The position numbers and the translations under genes are program-made. DNA of 9,816 nt from Candidatus Parcubacteria bacterium (GTDB lineage Bacteria > Patescibacteriota > Minisyncoccia > Phycocordibacterales > PALSA-1337): positions 1 to 9,816 of the forward strand of contig JAHFMA010000015.1 of assembly GCA_023264475.1 (NCBI GenBank), given 5' to 3'. The notes beneath the pieces were generated by a model. It ran no database searches and was not told the origin of the DNA. It worked only from the letters and a program-made list of their open reading frames with translations. Of this stretch, positions 6,718 to 9,816 are shown piece by piece; the stretch's first letter is position 1; the number at the start of each line of letters is the position of its first letter.

Positions 6718-7728
6718 TTATAACAGTTTCGCTGCACCCTTCTCGCCTAGGTGGGCGTATGCTTTATCAGTGACGACTCTCCCTCGCGGCGTGCGCTCTA
6801 GGAGGCCGAGCTGGATGAGATACGGCTCATAGACCTCTTCGACGGTGGCCTGCTCCTCGGAGAGGGCCGCGGCGATCGTATTGAGGCCCACCGGACCGCC
6901 TCCGAACTTAGTGATGATGGGCTTGAGGATGCTACGGTCTGCCGCCGTAAGGCCGCTCTCGTCGACGCCTAGCATCTTGAGGGCCTTCTCTACGACCTCG
7001 CGCGAGAGCGTGGATTTCTCGATCTGAGCATAGTCGCGGCAACGCTTGAGATGATAGTTGGCGGTGCGGGGCGTGAAGCGGGAGCGGATCGCGATCTCCC
7101 GGACGGCCGCGTCCTCGATATCGACCCCGAGGATCTTGGACGAGCGTCGGACGATCTCGGCGATCTCGGCGTCGGAGTAGAATTCGAGCTTGAAGACTCC
7201 GCCCGAGAAGCGGGAACGCAATGGGGCAGAGAGGAGCGCGATCCTGGTCGTGGCCGCAATGAGGGTGAAAGGCGGCAGATCGAGCTGGATGGTCCTTGCT
7301 GACGGGCCCTTGCCTATGATAATATCGAGCGTCCCGGACTCCATGGCAGGATAGAGCACCTCCTCGATAGCTTTGTTCAAGCGATGGATCTCGTCAATGA
7401 ACAAAATGTCTCCAGACGAGAGGTTCGTCAGGATAGAAGCCAGGTCGCCGACCTTGAGGATGGCCGGCCCTGAAGTGACCTTGATCTGTGCCCCGGTCTC
7501 CTTGGCGATGAGATGGGCGAGCGTGGTCTTGCCGAGCCCCGGCGGGCCATAGAAGAGGAGATGTTCGGGTGGGTGAGAGCGCTCTTTGGCGGCGGTGAGG
7601 AGGATGTGGAGGTTGTCTTTGATAGACTTCTGCCCGATGTATTCCTCCCAATGGCTAGGGCGCAGGGTCTGGTCCAAAAATCCCGTCTCTTTGTCGCTAG
7701 CAGGCGCCTTGTGGGAAGTGCTTGACAT
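6718..7728 (-). CDS. ruvB: Holliday junction branch migration ATPase RuvB
   Basis: RuvB is the hexameric AAA+ motor that, with RuvA, drives branch migration of Holliday junctions. The 336-residue length is normal. Visible motifs are Walker A GPPGLGKT (61-68), Walker B LFIDEIHR (109-116), sensor 1 ATTR (159-162), the Arg-finger segment LRSRF (170-174), the sensor 2 region around SRFTPRTAN (216-224), and the C-terminal winged helix with GGGPVGL (276-282) and RTPRGR (312-317). The Arg-finger region reads RFSGGVFKLEFY where most RuvB read RFGIVQRLEFY, a small deviation. ruvB leads the minus-strand block; ruvA is absent. The ATG is preceded by TATA-like sequence and no ribosome site. Confidence 0.97.
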   Translation of the reverse strand: MSSTSHKAPASDKETGFLDQTLRPSHWEEYIGQKSIKDNLHILLTAAKERSHPPEHLLFYGPPGLGKTTLAHLIAKETGAQIKVTSGPAILKVGDLASILTNLSSGDILFIDEIHRLNKAIEEVLYPAMESGTLDIIIGKGPSARTIQLDLPPFTLIAATTRIALLSAPLRSRFSGGVFKLEFYSDAEIAEIVRRSSKILGVDIEDAAVREIAIRSRFTPRTANYHLKRCRDYAQIEKSTLSREVVEKALKMLGVDESGLTAADRSILKPIITKFGGGPVGLNTIAAALSEEQATVEEVYEPYLIQLGLLERTPRGRVVTDKAYAHLGEKGAAKLL

Positions 7729-7750
7729 TCAGTTTTATATATGATAGGAT
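7722..7750 (+). promoter_or_regulatory. Sigma70-type promoter reading into the 7757-8103 gap
   Basis: A perfect -35 box TTGACA (7722-7727), a 17-base spacer and a -10 box TAGGAT (7745-7750, 4 of 6 matches to TATAAT) point rightward, away from ruvB. Transcription would begin near 7757 and enter the structured gap. The -35 box overlaps the ruvB start codon on the opposite strand, so the two divergent transcription units would interfere or share control. Confidence 0.55.
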
Positions 7751-7770
7751 ACTGTTGATTGAAAACATAG
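7731..7770 (-). promoter_or_regulatory. AT-rich candidate promoter for ruvB
   Basis: On the minus strand this stretch holds TTTTCA, an 18-base spacer and TATATA, followed by seven bases and the ruvB ATG; TATCAT (5 of 6 to TATAAT, 7741-7746) is an alternative -10. Either would give a leader of only a few bases. It overlaps the divergent plus-strand promoter, and the choice of hexamers is uncertain. Confidence 0.35.
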
Positions 7771-8031
7771 CGCTCGAGGTCGAAAACCTCTAAGCAATGG
7801 CCTTCCCAGGTTTGGGCAAAGTGCTAAGGACATGTTGGTTGCAAGGCTTCGGCCTTGCGTACTGAAATCATCCTCGGGACTTTGCCTCGCTCTCGTCATC
7901 ACGACAAGAGATATTGCTTAGAGATTCTTGCTCTCGAACTATCAAGATCACCACAAGGTGATTGAGCTCTCTACCTGAAAGCTATCCTACTCAAGCCCAT
8001 TGGAATTGCAATAAATCCTATTGGGGATAGC
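7757..8031 (+). ncRNA. Candidate structured RNA in a gene-free gap
   Basis: The 375-base gap 7729-8103 has no convincing gene but dense inverted repeats. Stem A pairs CTCTAAGCAAT (7788-7798) with ATTGCTTAGAG (7913-7923), 11 perfect pairs. Inside it, stem B pairs GGCAAAGT (7815-7822) with ACTTTGCC (7879-7886). Inside that, GCAAGGC-TTCG-GCCTTGC (7841-7858) is a 7-pair hairpin with a stable UUCG loop. Side hairpins are GAGGT/ACCTC (7776-7790, excluding part of stem A) and ATCACC/GGTGAT (7947-7962). GCTATCC (7981-7987) can pair with GGATAGC (8025-8031). The nested rod resembles 6S RNA in shape only; I found no RNase P, tmRNA, SRP or tRNA signature. Strand is taken from the promoter at 7722-7750; a ruvB leader is the alternative. 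Confidence 0.45.
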
Positions 8032-8103
8032 GACAAAGGAGACAATATTCGCGCCTAGTCAAATCTAACACCGCTAAAGACGGGGCTGGCGCTTTGTAGT
8101 ATC

Positions 8104-8529
8104 ATGCTCACCATGAAAGACGCTCAAGCCATCGCACGACAGGTCGACTCCGTGAAGAGGACAGTCGACTTGGGGGCCTCCGATATCGCGCACAAAGAGG
8201 CCGCGCTCAGGCTGGCTCAGCATGACAAGGAGATGTTGGCCGCAGCTCTCGCCGCCAAGGAAAGGGAGCTCGGTAACAAGAAGGTCGAGACAGTAAGGAC
8301 AGAGTCTGACATCAAGGCGACGCCGGTCAAACACGAACAGCCGAAGGTCGCTCCCTCTAATGATCGGGTCATCAAAGAGAAGCAGACGGAGATCGAGAGG
8401 ATACATACACAGATCAAGGTCTTGGAAGCGAAGGTCAATGCGCTCACCGCTGAGATCCAGAGGGCGCGCGCCGTCGTGCCGGCACCCATAGCAGATGCTC
8501 AAGGCCAAACAGCAGAAGCTCTTGGCTAG
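8104..8529 (+). CDS. Coiled-coil protein, N-terminal part of a probably split gene
   Basis: A 141-residue protein I do not recognise. Residues ~8-60 and ~88-122 are rich in Glu, Lys, Ala and Leu with heptad-like spacing (VIKEKQTEIERIHTQIKVLE), joined by a Pro-rich linker (ATPVKHEQPKVAPS, 72-85). It ends in an Ala/Pro-rich stretch. There is no signal peptide, membrane segment or cysteine. The frame stops at a TAG (8527-8529), but a second coiled-coil frame shifted by one base begins at 8495 and runs on to 8731. The ATG at 8113 (residue 4) is an equally good start: TAGTAT at 8097-8102 is a -10-like element and neither start has a ribosome site. The likeliest reading is one ~210-residue coiled-coil protein interrupted by an indel. 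Confidence 0.6.
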   Translation: MLTMKDAQAIARQVDSVKRTVDLGASDIAHKEAALRLAQHDKEMLAAALAAKERELGNKKVETVRTESDIKATPVKHEQPKVAPSNDRVIKEKQTEIERIHTQIKVLEAKVNALTAEIQRARAVVPAPIADAQGQTAEALG

Positions 8530-8731
8530 CAAGACCGAGCTCAAGAGGCTGGAAGCAGATATCCAGCAGATGAAGATGAAATTGGATATGGCGGAACGCG
8601 GCGAGCGCACGATCGCAGACGCCTTAGCCGCGCTCCGCAGGGAGCACGACAGCGACAAGCGCGAGCTCGCTAGGCTACAAGGGGAATACGGCCAAGCCGT
8701 CAGAGAGAAGAGCCTAAAGACCAGGATCTGA
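8495..8731 (+). CDS. Coiled-coil protein, C-terminal part (shifted frame)
   Basis: A 78-residue coiled-coil reading (KQQKLLASKTELKRLEADIQ, then a charged helix to about residue 65) that overlaps the upstream frame by 35 bases and is offset by +1. A TAG at 8489-8491 closes this frame just before its ATG, so it cannot extend upstream. It may be translated by reinitiation after the upstream stop, be a separate small gene, or be the displaced tail of the preceding gene. I see no slippery heptamer or prfB-like +1 site in the overlap. Its stop TGA (8729-8731) directly abuts the stop of the convergent pilus ATPase. Composition matches the upstream part, which favours one original protein. Confidence 0.5.
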   Translation: MLKAKQQKLLASKTELKRLEADIQQMKMKLDMAERGERTIADALAALRREHDSDKRELARLQGEYGQAVREKSLKTRI

Positions 8732-9816
8732 TCAATCAGTGAGCGAGATCACGCGCTCCAGCTCCTCCATGGAAGTGACGCCGGAGAGGACTTTGAGCAC
8801 CCCGTCTTGCTTCATGGTGAGCAAGCCTTGGCCTTTGGCGGCCTGCCAGATCTCGCGGTCGCTAGAGCTCGACTGCACAGCCCTCTCGATGTTCTGATCC
8901 ATGAGGATCGCTTCGTACAGGCCCATGCGGCCCTTGTATCCCGTGTTGTTGCACTTATCACAGCCGACCGCGACCCACATCTGAGAATGCTCCGCTGGTA
9001 CGAGGGCGCGGTCTTCGACGCCTTCGAGCGTCCGCTCGATCTCTTTGAGGTACGCGCCCTCCACTGGGGCCGCTTTCTTGCAGGTCGTGCAGAGCTTGCG
9101 CACCAGGCGCTGAGCCATAGCGACGCGCATCGCAGAAGGGATGATCGACGGATTGACGCCGAGCTCTATGAGGCGAGGGAAGGTGCCGGCGGCGTCATTG
9201 GTGTGCAGGGTAGAGAAGACCAAGTGGCCGGTCAAGGCTGAGTTGATGGCGATATTGGCGGTCTCGCCGTCGCGGATCTCACCGACCATGATGATATCCG
9301 GGTCTTGGCGGACGGCGGCGCGCAAGCCTTCTAGGAAGGTGTAGCCTTTGTCATTGACCTGGGTCTGCACGATACCCTCGAGGTGATATTCGACAGGGTC
9401 TTCGATGGTGATGATCTTGACCTCAGGAGTGTGCACTTTCTTCAAGAAGGCATAGAGAGTCGTGGTATCGCCGGAGCCGGTCGGGCCGGTGGTCAGGATC
9501 ATGCCGTCTGGCCGGTTCATCTCTTTGAGCAAGATATCGAGGAGCTTCTGAGGGATGCCTAGAGATTCCAAAGGCACGTTGATGGACTTCGGGTTGAGGA
9601 GACGCATCACGATCGATTCGTTGTATGCGTCTGGGAGGACTGAGACGCGCACCTCGACGTCGCCGAAGGACAAGCGGATGCTGAAGCGCCCGTCCTGGGA
9701 GTCTTTCTTTACGTTGAGCTTCATGCCAGATATGAGCTTGATGCGCGAGAGGATGAGGCCATAGGTGGCATTGTCGAGGCGGGCGATCTCTTGGAGGACG
9801 CCGTCCAAGCGGTAGC
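8732..9816 (-). CDS. PilB/GspE-family secretion ATPase with altered Walker A (5' end outside window)
   Basis: Members of this family are hexameric cytoplasmic ATPases that power type IV pilus assembly or type II secretion. The frame is open to the right edge: upstream codons give Y-R-L-D-G-V-L, the family's RIDGVL motif, so the TTG at 9808 is internal and the N-terminal domain is missing. Counting from 9808: Walker A is GPTGSGDTTTLY at 108-119, with D114 where Lys is expected; the Asp box IITIEDPVEYHLEG is at 132-145; Walker B DIIMVGEIRD at 171-180 has E177; the His box TGHLVFSTLHTNDAAG is at 193-208. Two CxxC pairs (240/243 and 283/286) form the zinc site typical of PilB/GspE, which PilT lacks. 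Everything but the Walker A lysine is intact. It converges on the coiled-coil gene with no gap. Confidence 0.93.
   Translation of the reverse strand, partial: YRLDGVLQEIARLDNATYGLILSRIKLISGMKLNVKKDSQDGRFSIRLSFGDVEVRVSVLPDAYNESIVMRLLNPKSINVPLESLGIPQKLLDILLKEMNRPDGMILTTGPTGSGDTTTLYAFLKKVHTPEVKIITIEDPVEYHLEGIVQTQVNDKGYTFLEGLRAAVRQDPDIIMVGEIRDGETANIAINSALTGHLVFSTLHTNDAAGTFPRLIELGVNPSIIPSAMRVAMAQRLVRKLCTTCKKAAPVEGAYLKEIERTLEGVEDRALVPAEHSQMWVAVGCDKCNNTGYKGRMGLYEAILMDQNIERAVQSSSSDREIWQAAKGQGLLTMKQDGVLKVLSGVTSMEELERVISLTD

Noticed and set aside
7841..7858. UUCG hairpin as an intrinsic terminator
   Set aside because: Neither strand has a T-run after the stem, so termination is not supported.
7796..7864. 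22-codon plus-strand frame starting ATGGCCTTCCC
   Set aside because: Too short, with no ribosome site, and it lies wholly within the nested stem structure.
7766..7900. RNase P-like string GAGGCAAAGTCCCGAGG on the minus strand
   Set aside because: It recalls the conserved GAGGAAAGUCCGGG of RNase P RNA, but the required 3' partner (ACAGAA...CCGGCUUA type) is absent, the distances are wrong, and the bases pair locally in stem B instead.
8495..8529. Programmed frameshift joining the coiled-coil frames
   Set aside because: The needed shift is +1, and I see no prfB-like CTT-TGA site or other known +1 slippery sequence in the overlap.
8074..8658. Minus-strand open frame of 194 codons opposite the coiled-coil genes
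   Set aside because: It spans the sense-strand frame break, but its Leu/Ser/Cys-rich product looks like the reverse of Lys/Glu/Gln-rich codons and has no recognisable domain.

Overview
The window looks like a chromosomal segment from a small-genome bacterium of the Patescibacteria/CPR type, most likely Parcubacteria-like. This placement is an inference. It rests on compact, closely packed genes, reduced versions of housekeeping proteins (a 176-residue YebC, an 87-residue DUF721/DciA-like protein), start codons with no Shine-Dalgarno sequence, and a type IV pilus ATPase beside replication and recombination genes. No rRNA gene or other decisive taxonomic marker is present. I see no CRISPR array, transposase, prophage gene or tRNA.

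Layout. Positions 1-2729 are a plus-strand replication block: the 3' part of dnaA (cut by the left edge), a 246-base gap with DnaA-box-like sites and a very AT-rich tract (a candidate oriC), dnaN, and a small DciA-like gene. This matches the known dnaA-dnaN-(recF)-DUF721 arrangement with recF missing. Positions 2716-7728 are a minus-strand block, transcribed right to left: ruvB, yebC, ruvC, a small Lys/Glu-rich unknown, and a bifunctional class A penicillin-binding protein. ruvA is not in the block. Positions 7729-8103 hold no convincing gene but are rich in nested inverted repeats, and a TTGACA-17-TAGGAT promoter points into them; they may encode a structured RNA. Positions 8104-8731 hold a plus-strand coiled-coil coding region split over two frames. 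Positions 8732-9816 hold a minus-strand PilB/GspE-type ATPase, cut by the right edge, whose Walker A lysine is an aspartate.

How the genes fit together. DnaA, the clamp and the DciA-like protein fit initiation, processivity and helicase loading. RuvB and RuvC are the branch-migration motor and the Holliday-junction resolvase. YebC is a translation-related factor commonly linked to ruvC. The PBP builds peptidoglycan. The most interesting observations are the Walker A-altered pilus ATPase, the structured gap at 7757-8031, the candidate origin, the split coiled-coil gene and the shortened YebC. Functional assignments rest on motifs read by eye; no database search was run.
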